DNA from: a virus | Virus record (IMG/VR): IMGVR_UViG_3300044971_004326 | Coordinates: 1 to 34,289 of that record | Reading direction: 5' to 3' (one strand) | Length of the DNA stretch: 34,289 nt | Shown here: positions 15,167 to 22,924 of the stretch, one piece after another | Position numbering within the stretch: position 1 is the first letter of the stretch | Layout: every line of letters begins with the position of its first letter | The notes under the pieces: generated by a model | Database searches by the model: none | What the model was told of the DNA's origin: nothing | Seen by the model: the letters and a program-made list of their open reading frames with translations, nothing else | Program-made: the position numbers and the translations under genes

Positions 15167-16375
15167 ATGTTAAAATCATATAAATATAAACTCAAACCAT
15201 CTAAAGAACAAATTGTTTTATTGAATAAACATTTTGGATCTATGAGGTATGTTTATAACTATTTTCTAAACGAAAGAAAAAAGGAATATGAAACAAACAA
15301 ACAAAGTTTAAATTATTATGATAATGCAAAAACATTAACAGAATTAAAAAATCAAGAAGAATACTCATGGTTGAACGAAGTCAACTCACAGTCGTTACAA
15401 GATACTTTAAAAAATTTAGAAGCCGCATATAATGGTTTTTTTAAAAAAAGAACAGGTTTTCCAAAATTTAAATCAAAACATACGAAAAATAGTTTTAAAG
15501 TTCCACAATTTGTAAAATTGGAAAAAGGTAAATTACGAATACCCAAATTTAAAGAACCAATTGATTTAATTTTAAGTAGAAGTTTTACAGGAATTATTAA
15601 ACAATGTACCATATCTAGAGCACCAACAAATGAATATTTTGTTTCCATTCTTGTAGAAACTACACATACCACTTTACCCAAAACAGGAAAATCAATCGGT
15701 ATTGACCTAGGACTTAAAGATTTTGTAATTACTTCCGAAGGTTTTAAGTACAAAAATAATCGTTATACAAAAAAGTATCAAACCTTACTTAAAAAAAATC
15801 AACAACATTTAAGTAGAAAAACCTTCGGTTCTCATAGATATGAGAACCAAAGATTAAAAGTTGCAAAGCTACACAAGAAGATAACCAATTCTCGTTTAGA
15901 TAATTTGCACAAAGTATCCACAGAGTTGATCCGAAAATATGATACAATCATATTAGAAGATCTGAACATTAAAGGTATGATTAAAAATCATAAATTGTCA
16001 AAACACATTTCTGATGCAAGCTGGTCTAAGTTCATAGAACTTCTTTCTTACAAAGCAGGATGGAATGATAAACAGATAGTTAAAATTGATAGATTCTTTC
16101 CTTCTAGTAAAACTTGTAATTGTTGTGGATACGTAAATCAAAATCTTGATTTAAGTGTTAGAGAGTGGACCTGTCCATCTTGTCATACCAAGTTAGATAG
16201 AGATTTAAATGCGAGCGTAAACATCCTTAATGAAGGATATAAACAAATATCGTCAGGAACTGACGATTACAGACGTGGAGATGAAATAAGACCAACACCC
16301 GTTGGCACAATCGCTGAAGCGTCCAAAATTCTGAACTTGGTTTCAGAATCCCAACCATCTTTAGTGGTTGGGTAG
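15167..16375 (+). CDS. tnpB: TnpB RNA-guided endonuclease
   Basis: 402 residues, full length for TnpB, the ancestor-type nuclease of Cas12. The N-terminus MLKSYKYKLKPSKEQ is typical. RuvC residues are present: D180 in GIDLGLKD, E264 in IILEDLNIKG and D346 in LDRDLNAS. Between the last two lies the zinc ribbon TCNCCGY / WTCPSC (C317/C320 and C336/C339). All catalytic residues are intact, so the enzyme should be active. Known TnpBs cut DNA at a guide-matched site next to a short TAM, using a reRNA (omega RNA) made from the 3' end of the element. The 3' end of the gene runs into the right-end hairpin, as usual. Confidence 0.96.
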   Translation: MLKSYKYKLKPSKEQIVLLNKHFGSMRYVYNYFLNERKKEYETNKQSLNYYDNAKTLTELKNQEEYSWLNEVNSQSLQDTLKNLEAAYNGFFKKRTGFPKFKSKHTKNSFKVPQFVKLEKGKLRIPKFKEPIDLILSRSFTGIIKQCTISRAPTNEYFVSILVETTHTTLPKTGKSIGIDLGLKDFVITSEGFKYKNNRYTKKYQTLLKKNQQHLSRKTFGSHRYENQRLKVAKLHKKITNSRLDNLHKVSTELIRKYDTIILEDLNIKGMIKNHKLSKHISDASWSKFIELLSYKAGWNDKQIVKIDRFFPSSKTCNCCGYVNQNLDLSVREWTCPSCHTKLDRDLNASVNILNEGYKQISSGTDDYRRGDEIRPTPVGTIAEASKILNLVSESQPSLVVG

Positions 16376-16380
16376 TTCAA
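16329..16380 (+). ncRNA. Right end / 3' scaffold of putative omega RNA
   Basis: Overlaps the end of tnpB. Two adjacent hairpins, TTCTGAA/TTCAGAA (16329-16348) and CCCAACCA/TGGTTGGG (16350-16372), followed by TAGTTCAA. By analogy with IS605 elements this is the scaffold, and the guide would be read from about 16381 onward (AATAAATATTTGATTC). The 5' limit of the RNA is unknown. Confidence 0.55.
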
Positions 16381-16388
16381 AATAAATA

Positions 16389-16419
16389 TTTGATTCTTAA
16401 AAAAAATATTTTATATTTC
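16389..16419 (+). promoter_or_regulatory. Promoter of small RNA
   Basis: TTTG (16389-16392), exactly 19 bases, then TATATTTC (16412-16419), one mismatch to the Bacteroidota consensus. The expected start falls near 16424, the first base of the RNA closing stem. Confidence 0.65.
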
Positions 16420-16423
16420 AAAT

Positions 16424-16504
16424 GTCACACGGGTCAAATTAATTTCATAGTCTTGGTCGGCGATTGTTATTTAAATTTGGGGGTTACCGTGTGACTTTTT
16501 TTTT
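16424..16504 (+). ncRNA. Predicted small RNA, about 80 nt, antisense to holin-like mRNA
   Basis: The 5' GTCACACGG (16424-16432) pairs perfectly with CCGTGTGAC (16487-16495), followed at once by nine T (16496-16504). Inside, CAAATT (16435-16440) pairs with AATTTG (16474-16479), leaving a 33-base loop. The loop contains TTTCATAGTCTTGGTCGG (16443-16460), which can pair over all 18 bases, with one G-U, with the start-codon region of the holin-like mRNA (27691-27708). Promoter, stem and U-run line up as an independent gene. Expression and target are predictions. The inner weak stem may open on binding. Confidence 0.6.
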
Positions 16505-16526
16505 AAATATCGTTGTATTTAGAATA

Positions 16527-17123
16527 ATGACAAACACTATGGTTTTACAAGAAAATGTAATAGAAGATATAAATTCTATTTTTTCTAAATTTGAGAAAAC
16601 AACTAAGGCCATTTACAATACCGCTAAAACATTAGGTGTCGAAAATACAAAGTTTTTATTAACATATTCGGCAATGATCGGAGCATTGGCTAGACCATTG
16701 AATGCGACTTTGAACTTGGAGTTCCCATCTCTCACGGGACCTGAAAGAACATTACTTATAATTGGGATTTGTTCAATTTTGTATAATCAAAATGCTTCGG
16801 AGATAAGACAAATTACTAGATTGATCAGAGAAAGAAATTTGATAAAAGAGTTCAATTTTGCAAAACGTAAAATTGATAAATTAATTGATTTGTTAAGACT
16901 TTTTGTGACTAATTCAGTCAAGTCAGTCAAAATGGCAAATGAAATAATTTTTTTTACCTTCCTATTACCAATGTTAGATTATCTTCTGAAAATCGGTGAT
17001 AATAACTTGACTAGTGAAGATTTCACAGAATTAGCAAAAAGAGTGGTAGCACTCAGTGTAGTTGCAATTAATCAATATACGATTAAGAAACTATTACAAA
17101 AAGTAACCAAAGAAAAAAAATAA
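16527..17123 (+). CDS. Unrecognised helical protein with hydrophobic segments
   Basis: Not recognised. 198 residues from the ATG at 16527; the longer frame from 16464 would start inside the small RNA and is rejected. Mostly helical, with moderately hydrophobic stretches (TKFLLTYSAMIGALAR, ERTLLIIGICSILYN, EIIFFTFLLPMLDYLL) separated by Lys-rich helices, and no signal peptide. Two or three membrane-associated helices are likely. TATTTA sits 5 bases before the ATG. Position after the small RNA and before the thioesterase gives no clear role; a holin-like or membrane-modifying function is possible. Confidence 0.6.
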   Translation: MTNTMVLQENVIEDINSIFSKFEKTTKAIYNTAKTLGVENTKFLLTYSAMIGALARPLNATLNLEFPSLTGPERTLLIIGICSILYNQNASEIRQITRLIRERNLIKEFNFAKRKIDKLIDLLRLFVTNSVKSVKMANEIIFFTFLLPMLDYLLKIGDNNLTSEDFTELAKRVVALSVVAINQYTIKKLLQKVTKEKK

Positions 17124-17206
17124 GTTACTATCCAAAAAAACGTTTTTTAGTTGTTTTTTTCAAGTCCGTAATTTGACTTCGATATATTTCTTTTTATTTT
17201 TTTTGT

Positions 17207-17617
17207 ATGGAACTTATATCGACACATCCTGTTAAAAAATCTGATTTGGGATTTCATGGGAATCTTTTTGGTGGAAAAGCATTGGCTTGGATTGACGCTT
17301 CCGCGGTTTCTTATGCGATGCAATTATGTGATACTCCTCGAATGGTAACACTATCCATCGATTCTTGTTTATTCGAAAAACCAGCACGAGAAGGTCAACT
17401 TGTAAAAATTTATGCTAAACCACATTCTGTCGGTAATACTTCCGCCACGTTTTATGTTGAGGCACGAGCCCACAATGTATACACAGGGGATCAAAAAACA
17501 ATTGTAAAAACAAATATAAAATTCGTGAGAATTGATGAAGACGGAAACGCAATTCCACTGAGTGAAAGAGTAAAACTTAAAATTAATAACCTTATTAAAA
17601 ACCAAACAAATGGCTAA
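17207..17617 (+). CDS. Acyl-CoA thioesterase, hotdog fold (YciA/BFIT type)
   Basis: 136 residues. The sequence STHPVKKSDLGFHGNLFGGKALAWIDASAVSYA contains the HGNLFGGxxLxWID motif (17-30) of the hotdog acyl-CoA hydrolases, with the expected Asp30 and the central helix. SVGNTSATFYVEARAHNVYTG forms the following strands. It would hydrolyse acyl-CoA to free fatty acid and CoA in the cytoplasm. In a phage setting it would be an auxiliary metabolic gene affecting host lipid pools. It overlaps the next gene by 8 bases. Substrate chain length cannot be read from the sequence. Confidence 0.9.
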   Translation: MELISTHPVKKSDLGFHGNLFGGKALAWIDASAVSYAMQLCDTPRMVTLSIDSCLFEKPAREGQLVKIYAKPHSVGNTSATFYVEARAHNVYTGDQKTIVKTNIKFVRIDEDGNAIPLSERVKLKINNLIKNQTNG

Positions 17618-18539
17618 ATTATCACAAATCAAAAAAGATTTTGCAGAATTAGATTTTTCTTTTATTGATTATCTTACTTACTTGGACAAATCTGAAACCA
17701 ACAAGTTTTTACCTATGTTGTTAAAATTAATCCAGGCTCAACTAGAGGAAAAAAAATCAAAGAAAGATCCTGAGTTTGTCGAACGTATCGAAAGAGAAAC
17801 AAATAGAAAAATCACAAACAATATAACCATACAATCATTTCATTTTTTTAATGAAGTATTTAACAATCTTTTCGAAGACGTGTCGGGTAATGTAATTAAA
17901 GAGTTTATAGATTTATATCAAAAAAATTACATTACAGGTGTTGATGTAAACAACATTAAAAGTATTGCAGAATTGAGTGAAATCTATAAGAAAGCTCACG
18001 CCAAATATCTTCAAAATTATTCCAAAAAAGAGGTTATTAAAGTTTTTGATAATGATGAATGGTTACTTGTTAGACCTTTAACTTACGAAGCTTCAAAGGT
18101 GTACGGAGCTGAAACTAAATGGTGTACAACATCAAGAGAATCTTCAAGACATTTTTACAGATATGCTTATCATGGTCTACTCGTGTATTGTATTAATAAA
18201 AATACAGGACTTAAAGTAGCAGTACATTGGGAAAAAGACGCCACCTCCCCTACTTTTTGGAATGTTTTAGATTTTCAAATTGACTCAATAATGTCTGACT
18301 TACCAAGTGAAATTCTTAAAATTATAAGGGAAATGGATAGATCATCAAATTATGAATTGTGTTCAAAAGAAGTATTAGAAATAATTTCAAATGATCCAAA
18401 TTTGATGGAACTTATAAACGACTATGAAATACGAGGAGAAATCTACATGGAAGCACAACCTATAGCTAATTACGTTCAAGAGCGAGTACGTATCAACACG
18501 GCTGAAGAAAACGATCTACCAATGCTCCATGGTGGATAA
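17610..18539 (+). CDS. Phage-type protein with TKWCTTS motif
   Basis: 309 residues. A helical N-terminal half of about 140 residues is followed by an alpha/beta domain with GAETKWCTTSRESSRHFYRYAYHGLLVYCINK (about 166-197) and LKVAVHWEKD. I recall TKWCT-type domains in several phage and some bacterial proteins of unknown function, but cannot name the family. There is no signal peptide or membrane segment. It starts within the thioesterase gene, so the two are co-transcribed. The conserved Trp-Cys-Thr suggests a catalytic or ligand site. Confidence 0.6.
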   Translation: MAKLSQIKKDFAELDFSFIDYLTYLDKSETNKFLPMLLKLIQAQLEEKKSKKDPEFVERIERETNRKITNNITIQSFHFFNEVFNNLFEDVSGNVIKEFIDLYQKNYITGVDVNNIKSIAELSEIYKKAHAKYLQNYSKKEVIKVFDNDEWLLVRPLTYEASKVYGAETKWCTTSRESSRHFYRYAYHGLLVYCINKNTGLKVAVHWEKDATSPTFWNVLDFQIDSIMSDLPSEILKIIREMDRSSNYELCSKEVLEIISNDPNLMELINDYEIRGEIYMEAQPIANYVQERVRINTAEENDLPMLHGG

Positions 18540-18542
18540 GAT

Positions 18543-18812
18543 TCAACTTTCTTTGATTGAAACGATTAAATCTCCGTCACCCTTAATTACTCTGTGATAG
18601 ACATAAGGTGGTATTTCAATAATTGAATTTTTTTCAATTTTCTTGGGTAATTCATTATCCATTTGAAATAACCAGTTTGTTTCATGTTCACAAATAACAA
18701 TACGATGTTTCAGATCGTAATGCCACTTTAGTTCGTGACCTTTAACCTTGTTAGAAAATTTACGAATAATTATATTATCTTCTTTTGTCTGTTTGAAAGG
18801 GCGTTTAGACAT
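18543..18812 (-). CDS. Small cupin-like protein
   Basis: 89 residues from the ATG at 18812, which overlaps the TAA of the upstream gene by one base; a TTG at 18818 would add two residues and is less likely. The pattern GHELKWHYDLKHRIVICEHETNWLFQMDNELPKKIEKNSIIEIPPYVYHRVIKGDGDLIVSI is a single double-stranded beta-barrel with the WH.D and YHRV motifs of cupins, so a bound metal is plausible. Small cupins of this size occur in many phages. No reaction can be assigned. Confidence 0.7.
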   Translation of the reverse strand: MSKRPFKQTKEDNIIIRKFSNKVKGHELKWHYDLKHRIVICEHETNWLFQMDNELPKKIEKNSIIEIPPYVYHRVIKGDGDLIVSIKES

Positions 18813-19417
18813 TACCAAGGACTTGATGATTTTATACCTAATTTTTTTCTGTACCTAGAGATATTACAAGACCAATACCCAGCAGTAGTTTTGTCTTTTT
18901 TGGTATGACATTTATGTCTAGCTCTAAAAGATTTAGCAGCTTTAGGATTATTACTTCTGACTCTTAAGTTCGGGTCGCCAAAAGATACTTTTATCACATT
19001 TCCGGTTTTATTCTTTACATAAACTGAAAATTTTTTTGGACCACCTGGAGTTCTGAATGGGGAATTTAAATTAACTTTTCGACCTCTATATTCAGCTTCA
19101 GACAAAAAGTTTCCATCTCGGAATGGTATATCCAACCAAACTTCATCTCCATTGTAGTACGCTGTTTTTCCGATGTCGGTGTTCACTAACCATTCATCTT
19201 CTTCATTCAACTCTATCATATCCATACTATAGAGTTCTCTTACTTCATTTATCAAATGAAAATAGTTGTCAGAGTATGGTCTAAAAACGTTTTCTGACAA
19301 AGTTAGACGATTGTCTATGTGATGTTTTAAACTTTCTGAAATATTACAACTTTCCTTGAGTAACATAGGTCGTTGTACTAGATCTTCACGTAAAATCTTT
19401 TTAATTACTTCTTTCAT
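18812..19417 (-). CDS. Structural protein with FRARHxC motif
   Basis: 201 residues. The leader MKEVIKKILREDLVQRPMLLKES resembles a prohead targeting sequence with L-R-E. The C-terminal part, KKFSVYVKNKTGNVIKVSFGDPNLRVR and then KSFRARHKC (162-170) and YWSCNISRY (181-189), is a motif I recall from structural proteins of T4-like cyanophages (FRARHxC with a downstream WSC); the cysteines and histidine look like a zinc site. This is the best hint in the window that the phage is myovirus-like. The middle is acidic. Exact location in the particle is unknown. Confidence 0.75.
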   Translation of the reverse strand: MKEVIKKILREDLVQRPMLLKESCNISESLKHHIDNRLTLSENVFRPYSDNYFHLINEVRELYSMDMIELNEEDEWLVNTDIGKTAYYNGDEVWLDIPFRDGNFLSEAEYRGRKVNLNSPFRTPGGPKKFSVYVKNKTGNVIKVSFGDPNLRVRSNNPKAAKSFRARHKCHTKKDKTTAGYWSCNISRYRKKLGIKSSSPW

Positions 19418-19427
19418 AATTTTTTTT

Positions 19428-19451
19428 TATAAATATAAATATTTATAAATA
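19428..19451. promoter_or_regulatory. Divergent ATATTTATA box cluster
   Basis: Three overlapping TATTTATA-type boxes, readable on both strands, between the leftward structural gene and the rightward endolysin. Confidence 0.45.
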
Positions 19452-19462
19452 AAATTAAAATT

Positions 19463-20299
19463 ATGATACTAAAATTAAATTCAAAAGGTGAAGATGTTAA
19501 AAAACTTCAAACTAAATTAGGTTTAACTCCTGATGGAATTTTTGGAGCAGGTACAGAGAAAAAAGTAAAAGAATGGCAATCAACAAACGGGCTGACCCCT
19601 GATGGTATTGTCGGTGATGGTACTTGGAGTAAAATGTTCCCAACAACATCAACCAAACCTGAAATTGTTAAAGAAGATGTTGTAATTACCAAAACTTCCA
19701 ATTTCAAATTAGAAAAATTAAAAGGTCATATACCAGACTCTGTAATTGCACAAATTCCAGATACGGCTCAAAAATTTAATATAACAACACCTTTACGTCT
19801 TGCACATTTTTTAGCACAATGTGGCCATGAATCAGGTGGATTTAAACACATTCAAGAAAATTTAAACTATTCAGCCGACGGTCTAAAAAAGATTTTTCCA
19901 AAATATTTTCCAGGTAACTTAGCAGAATCCTACGCTAGAAATCCCGAAAAAATAGCATCGAAAGTGTATGGTGGAAGAATGGGTAATGGAGACGAAACAA
20001 CAAAAGAAGGTTATAAATTCAGAGGTAGAGGATACATTCAATTAACAGGAAAACAAAACTATACAAATTTTGCAAAATTTATTGGTGAAGATACCGTTGC
20101 TAATCCTGATTTAGTTGCTAACAAATATCCTTTGGCTTCTGCGGCATTTTTCTTTGATTCTAACAAATTATGGGCTATTTGTGATAAAGGGGCTGACGAC
20201 GCTACCGTTACTGCGGTAACAAAAAGAGTAAATGGGGGTGTTATTGGATTAAGTGATAGAATTAAACATTTCAAAGAATATTATTCATTGTTAAATTAA
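19463..20299 (+). CDS. Endolysin: peptidoglycan-binding domain plus GH19 lysozyme
   Basis: 278 residues. Residues 1-60 form a PG_binding_1-type domain with two repeats (GEDVKKLQTKLGLTPDGIFG, then NGLTPDGIVGDGTWSKM). From about 90 a GH19 chitinase/lysozyme-type domain follows, with the catalytic Glu123 in QCGHESGGF and the substrate-cleft motif GYKFRGRGYIQLTG. Together they bind and cleave the glycan strands of peptidoglycan during lysis. There is no signal peptide, so it needs holin-made pores or a pinholin route. It is complementary to the M23 peptidase at 5291. Length and domain order match known phage endolysins. Confidence 0.95.
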   Translation: MILKLNSKGEDVKKLQTKLGLTPDGIFGAGTEKKVKEWQSTNGLTPDGIVGDGTWSKMFPTTSTKPEIVKEDVVITKTSNFKLEKLKGHIPDSVIAQIPDTAQKFNITTPLRLAHFLAQCGHESGGFKHIQENLNYSADGLKKIFPKYFPGNLAESYARNPEKIASKVYGGRMGNGDETTKEGYKFRGRGYIQLTGKQNYTNFAKFIGEDTVANPDLVANKYPLASAAFFFDSNKLWAICDKGADDATVTAVTKRVNGGVIGLSDRIKHFKEYYSLLN

Positions 20300-20319
20300 T
20301 CTAATGATTCATCGGTATT

Positions 20320-20859
20320 ATGGTTAGTCGGATTGAAATTTTAGGACGTTTCCCAACAAAAGAAAATCTATTTAGATTTATAAAAGCTTATTACAAAATG
20401 TTTTCTAAAAAATTAGAAATAACATTAAACAACTTTGATGAAGACCTTATAAATAGTTATGTAGGATCTTATTGGAAATTTTGGGCTTCATTAGCAAATT
20501 CTATTGGAATGAATAAAGATGATGTAAGACAATTTTTTTTTATTATGAATTGTATTGCTGAAAATATTGAAAATCTTGATAATGGTACCATTACATTGGA
20601 CAATTTTGAGGTGCCCGAAATACAAACGTTTGAATTAGAGGTGGTTGTTACTATATGGGAAAGTGAATTTGGTACATATGACATAGATTATGAGGGATAT
20701 ATGACTAAGGAACAGTTAGAAATTAATTATGATGAGTTAATCCCAGATTGGTCATACCCGTTTGATTGGGATTATGAATATACGGATACTGAACAGGATG
20801 AATCTGACACTGATCAACGAAGACTTAGAAAAATTAAATCTTTTCCAATATATGAATGA
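20320..20859 (+). CDS. Unrecognised acidic protein, tandem paralog A
   Basis: Not recognised. 179 residues. A helical N-terminal part (FPTKENLFRFIKAYYKMF) is followed by FYYDxEG-like elements, GTYDIDYEGYMTKEQLEINYDELIPDW, with a very acidic C-terminus. The next gene has the same layout (NKEDCFNYLKFLYEEF, then GDYEVDIEGVFTEKQLKENLNEIAEDW). The second domain may be a small beta-rich module. It follows the endolysin by 20 bases. Confidence 0.6.
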   Translation: MVSRIEILGRFPTKENLFRFIKAYYKMFSKKLEITLNNFDEDLINSYVGSYWKFWASLANSIGMNKDDVRQFFFIMNCIAENIENLDNGTITLDNFEVPEIQTFELEVVVTIWESEFGTYDIDYEGYMTKEQLEINYDELIPDWSYPFDWDYEYTDTEQDESDTDQRRLRKIKSFPIYE

Positions 20860-21364
20860 GTTTTTTAAAAACAAAGAAGATTGTTTTAATTATTTAAAAT
20901 TTCTTTACGAAGAATTTTATAAAAATTATTCGAATGTTGAAATTAGTGAATCTGAAGTTAATCTTAATAATACTATTTATACAGATTTTTGGGTCGATTT
21001 TATAAACAACCCTAATGTTCCCAAATTTAGAGACTCAGAATCTTTCTTTTTCTTTTCTATGAATCTAGTTATAAAAAATTTTAGTAGTTTGAAAAGAGAT
21101 TTATTAAGAGTTGACAATATGGATATACCAGAAAAAAAATTTTTTAGGATGGTTTTTTCATTTAGAGAAAGTAAAAAAAGAAGAGGTGACTATGAAGTAG
21201 ATATTGAGGGAGTATTCACAGAAAAACAATTAAAAGAAAATCTCAATGAAATAGCGGAGGATTGGAGTGATTGGTATGAGTTTTCACCTGATTTCGAAAC
21301 TATAGATAGTGAATTAGATCGTGTAGAGCTTGATGACATTAGCGAACAATTAAAATATACTTGA
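20852..21364 (+). CDS. Unrecognised acidic protein, tandem paralog B
   Basis: 170 residues from the ATG at 20852, which overlaps the end of paralog A by 8 bases and gives an N-terminus that aligns with its neighbour; the longer frame from 20762 is mostly inside A. Shared elements are the aromatic helix near the start, an IEG(V/Y)xTxxQL motif and an acidic end. Identity is low, so the copies have diverged. No known family. Confidence 0.6.
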   Translation: MNEFFKNKEDCFNYLKFLYEEFYKNYSNVEISESEVNLNNTIYTDFWVDFINNPNVPKFRDSESFFFFSMNLVIKNFSSLKRDLLRVDNMDIPEKKFFRMVFSFRESKKRRGDYEVDIEGVFTEKQLKENLNEIAEDWSDWYEFSPDFETIDSELDRVELDDISEQLKYT

Positions 21365-21371
21365 TACTTGA

Positions 21372-21776
21372 TCAATCTTTCTCAAAAGATTTCGATAGTG
21401 CCTGTCTTAATGCCGAGCTAAATTCAGTTCGTTCGAACGGTAATTTATCATCTTGAAGTTGTAATATAGTAGAAGAAACTGAGGTTTTGTTAGTTCCCTC
21501 CCCAATATATTCTTTACCATCCATCGTGATTTTGGTTTTAACAATTGTTTTTTTCTGTTTAAACTCAAATGGTCCTACTCTTATCCCCTTTGTCGGAGCT
21601 TCTATAGACAAAATTTCTACAGTGACAGGTCTCCCGTTTTCACATAGACTATAATTTTCATTTACAAGTTCTGTTACAATTTGTTTTGCTCCATAAGTTA
21701 ATTTTGTATCAGGAACTCCGTTCATATGTGCAAAAGTTATTACACTTGATATAAAATAACACACTAATGTATCCAT
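21372..21776 (-). CDS. Small secreted protein of the CsgG-like cluster
   Basis: 134 residues. The first 17 residues, MDTLVCYFISSVITFAH, form a signal-peptide-like hydrophobic stretch. The remainder is a beta-rich domain (VEILSIEAPTKGIRVGPFEFKQKKTIVKTKITMDGKEYIGEG) ending in a helix. It follows the PA14 gene by 2 bases on the same strand, so it belongs to the secretion cluster. It might act as a periplasmic partner or accessory of the CsgG-like pore, but no family is recognised. Confidence 0.6.
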   Translation of the reverse strand: MDTLVCYFISSVITFAHMNGVPDTKLTYGAKQIVTELVNENYSLCENGRPVTVEILSIEAPTKGIRVGPFEFKQKKTIVKTKITMDGKEYIGEGTNKTSVSSTILQLQDDKLPFERTEFSSALRQALSKSFEKD

Positions 21777-21778
21777 AA

Positions 21779-22924
21779 TTAATAATTTAAATTTGATTGA
21801 TTGGTAAAACCAGGAGAAAGAATATAAAGATTAGTAATACCACCTGAACTTGGTGTAAATGTGTAAGTATTTTGTACTCCAGGAATAGATGTTCTTAAAT
21901 CTGCAGATCCTGTATTCAAACTATCCCATTGTGATTCTGTAAACAACAAAGTTCTTTTTGTATAATTTAATCCGTTTATTCTTTTTGATATAGTATAAAT
22001 ATCATTTATTGTAATAAGATTATCACCACTAACCTCATATTTGTGATAATGATATGATTTGATTGGTGTTCTTTGTAAAACAATATCGTCAATTCCTACA
22101 AAATCAGCAGAGGATAAGTTTGACGTTGTGATTGGTATAACAACTTCAATATACCATTCATCCCCATTTGATACTGATTGTGAAAATGAATATTGTCCCG
22201 AAGTATTTGTTGTAGATGTAGTTTGTTGAGTCCAAGGAGTAAAAGTAGATGCTAAAATACCTAATTCCGATGTTTGTAGAGAATGTGTAGATTGTCCTGG
22301 CCTTCTCCAAACTACAGTTAACCCATCACCACCACCATATTCTTGCATTCTTGCTCTGAACGTATATTGAGTCCCTGCGACTAAATTTATATTTCCATAA
22401 ATTGGTCCACTCATTCCGTGTCCACCATAATAACTAACCACAAATGTTCCACCAATAAATAAATCACTACCATCATCAGAATTTATTCCAAAAGAATAGG
22501 TCCCAGTTACAACAGGTATAAAAGTTCCTGTAACTTCAACTGAATAGTATTCTCCATTATTTGGAACTGTCGCTCCAGCATTTCTAATTGTTGTATATGT
22601 TGTAAAATTTAAACATGTAGTTGTTGATAATGTTCCTGACCATCTAAGTTGTGTATTTGAAAACGAAGTATTAAACAATCTATCAAATTCTAGTGTATTG
22701 GTTGGATATTGACCATATTGGGACGTACTACCATTTCCATTATGTGTTGAAAATATCTTAACATTAAGATTATTTGATAATGTGTTTATTGTCCCTCGTT
22801 TATACAATTTAGATGTTATATTTGGAACAGGAATATCATTTTCAGTTCTAATTGAACCTGAATGTGTAAATGTCTGTCCAAATATTGATATGGGTAATAA
22901 TAAAAATAGTATTAATTTTTTCAC
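21779..22924 (-). CDS. Secreted PA14-domain protein
   Basis: 381 residues from a GTG at 22924 that overlaps the previous stop (GTGA); this start gives a clean signal peptide KKLILFLLLPISIFG. A PA14 domain is visible from about residue 70 to 210: YSVEVTGTFIPVVTGTYSFGINSDDGSDLFIGG and AGTQYTFRARMQEYGGGDGLTVVWRRPG. PA14 domains bind glycans or other ligands at the cell surface. A second beta domain follows. Located between the beta-barrel-like protein and the small secreted protein, it is a likely exported ligand-binding factor. A receptor-masking or adhesin role is inference. Confidence 0.8.
   Translation of the reverse strand: MKKLILFLLLPISIFGQTFTHSGSIRTENDIPVPNITSKLYKRGTINTLSNNLNVKIFSTHNGNGSTSQYGQYPTNTLEFDRLFNTSFSNTQLRWSGTLSTTTCLNFTTYTTIRNAGATVPNNGEYYSVEVTGTFIPVVTGTYSFGINSDDGSDLFIGGTFVVSYYGGHGMSGPIYGNINLVAGTQYTFRARMQEYGGGDGLTVVWRRPGQSTHSLQTSELGILASTFTPWTQQTTSTTNTSGQYSFSQSVSNGDEWYIEVVIPITTSNLSSADFVGIDDIVLQRTPIKSYHYHKYEVSGDNLITINDIYTISKRINGLNYTKRTLLFTESQWDSLNTGSADLRTSIPGVQNTYTFTPSSGGITNLYILSPGFTNQSNLNY

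Larger units (their letters stand above)
15040..16380 (+). mobile_element. TnpB-only IS200/IS605-type element
   Basis: One rightward tnpB flanked by two short hairpins with identical 7-base loops, TCTTTAG: left stem CCCATCGG/CCGATGGG (15040-15062) and right stem CCCAACCA/TGGTTGGG (16350-16372). This end architecture is typical of IS605-group elements mobilised by a TnpA. No TnpA is present, so movement would need one in trans. Outer limits are approximate: the right cut is placed after GTTCAA at 16380, and the left cut may lie a few tens of bases before 15040. Confidence 0.8.

Noticed and set aside
16464-16526. N-terminal extension of the gene at 16527
   Set aside because: It would start inside the small-RNA gene and encode a sequence without support; the ATG at 16527 has the TATTTA context.
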